Shown here piece by piece: positions 4,469 to 5,093 of a DNA stretch of 5,093 nt. This stretch comes from Coleofasciculus sp. S288. Lineage in GTDB: Bacteria; Cyanobacteriota; Cyanobacteriia; Cyanobacteriales; Coleofasciculaceae. The DNA lies in assembly GCA_020216575.1 (NCBI GenBank), contig JAIUYC010000416.1:1-5093 (forward strand), given 5' to 3'. Every line of letters begins with the position of its first letter. Position 1 is the stretch's first letter. The notes below the pieces were generated by a model. The model was not told the DNA's origin. It did no database searches and worked only from the letters and a program-made list of their open reading frames with translations. Both the position numbers and the translations under genes were made by a program.

Positions 4469-5093
4469 CTACAAACTCTCCGCCTGTGCTTTATCCAAGC
4501 AAACACTCAAGGTTTTTGCTGCCGACTGGACATGTTTTCTAATATAGCTGATGTGATTTCCTGGAACTACGTGAATATCCACGCCCTGAGCAGCGATATC
4601 ACCCCAACCAAGAGTTGGATCGTCGCGATAGAGAAAAGTCCATGCTGGTTGGGAGTCCTGAGAATAGTGTTGGTTATTCAGCTCCTCGTTGATCAGTAAG
4701 GTAATCCGACCTGGATAGGGTTGCGGTTTGTAGCGTAATAAAAGTTCGCCGCGTTCGAGGTTGGTTTGCGGTCTACCGTTAGATTGAGTTTTGGGAGAAT
4801 CTATCTGGGCAGATTCGATGGGGCGAGCTACAGGAGGTTGATGATCTACAGAAGCTACCCGACGTTTGCCCTCTAGGGAACGTTTTGCTTGAGGGTTAAG
4901 TAGGTCAACAAATATTTCCTCAGCTTTTTTCCTTTTAGCAAAAACGTAGTTTAGCAGCTCTCCTGACTTAAGTTGCGGAAGTTGATTGATGTGGTGGTTG
5001 ATTCTTGTGAACAAGTGAGAGATAGTTTTCGTTCGCGAGAAGACGTTTCTTTTTAAGAATCTATCGACCCGATAGATAAGATATGCAGCATTA
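4469..5093 (-). CDS. C-terminal part of a type I (NRPS/PKS-style) thioesterase domain protein, 5' end outside the window
   Basis: The minus-strand frame is open from the stop at 4469 to the window edge without interruption, giving 207 visible residues. A TTG at 5014 could be taken as a start, but the frame runs on upstream (NAAYLIYRVDRFLKRN and beyond) with no stop, so the gene is treated as partial. The C-terminal third is typical of the alpha/beta-hydrolase thioesterase that ends many non-ribosomal peptide and polyketide synthetases: YKPQPYPGRITLL (121-133), DPTLGWGDIAAQGVDIH (158-174) and HVVPGNH (174-180), whose final His180 (codon 4553-4555) is the expected catalytic histidine. The nucleophile Ser and Asp would lie off the right edge. 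Residues of about 40-65 fit a helical lid; 67-114 are a polar, proline- and basic-rich linker of unusual length. Such domains release or cyclise a carrier-bound product. A stand-alone thioesterase is a less likely alternative. Confidence 0.75.
   Translation of the reverse strand, partial: NAAYLIYRVDRFLKRNVFSRTKTISHLFTRINHHINQLPQLKSGELLNYVFAKRKKAEEIFVDLLNPQAKRSLEGKRRVASVDHQPPVARPIESAQIDSPKTQSNGRPQTNLERGELLLRYKPQPYPGRITLLINEELNNQHYSQDSQPAWTFLYRDDPTLGWGDIAAQGVDIHVVPGNHISYIRKHVQSAAKTLSVCLDKAQAESL

Noticed and set aside
4469..5014. Complete 181-residue gene starting at the TTG at 5014
   Set aside because: The frame is open to the window edge, and the visible part lacks the N-terminal half of the hydrolase fold, so a partial gene is more likely than a short complete one.

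Overview
The window looks like chromosomal DNA from a cyanobacterium, probably a filamentous one. Four copies of the HIP1 octamer GCGATCGC are present (558, 706, 2834, 3351). A heptamer tandem repeat of the CCTGACT type, typical of filamentous cyanobacterial intergenic DNA, lies at 4391-4417. Protein style and moderate base composition agree. The species cannot be named from this sequence alone.

Layout: 1-121 is a non-coding leader built of sequence resembling dispersed cyanobacterial repeats. 122-1315 (+) encodes a PotD-like solute-binding lipoprotein. 1316-1699 is a 384-base intergenic region with a candidate NtcA-type promoter (GTA-N8-TAC, then a -10-like hexamer 22 bases on). 1700-2770 (+) encodes a GT4-type glycosyltransferase. 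It is followed at once by a convincing intrinsic terminator (2776-2803) and a second hairpin (2812-2833). 2892-4244 (+) encodes a second, longer GT-B glycosyltransferase of the sucrose-phosphate synthase/MshA-like type. 4245-4468 is a repeat-rich spacer between convergent genes. 4469 to the right edge (-) is the C-terminal end of a type I (NRPS/PKS-style) thioesterase domain whose gene continues outside the window.

How the genes relate: the two glycosyltransferases are consecutive, share orientation and the retaining GT-B donor-site motif EPFGLV-x2-E, and probably act on saccharides or cell-surface/soluble glycans. Acceptors and donors cannot be deduced. The terminator between them argues against a simple two-gene operon. 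The solute-binding protein has no permease or ATPase gene beside it here, and the thioesterase fragment belongs to a separate, oppositely oriented locus. No clear new multi-gene system is visible. The points most worth a second look are the NtcA-like promoter in front of the first glycosyltransferase, the perfect 10-bp inverted repeat inside the second, and the thioesterase end pointing to a biosynthetic gene off the right edge.
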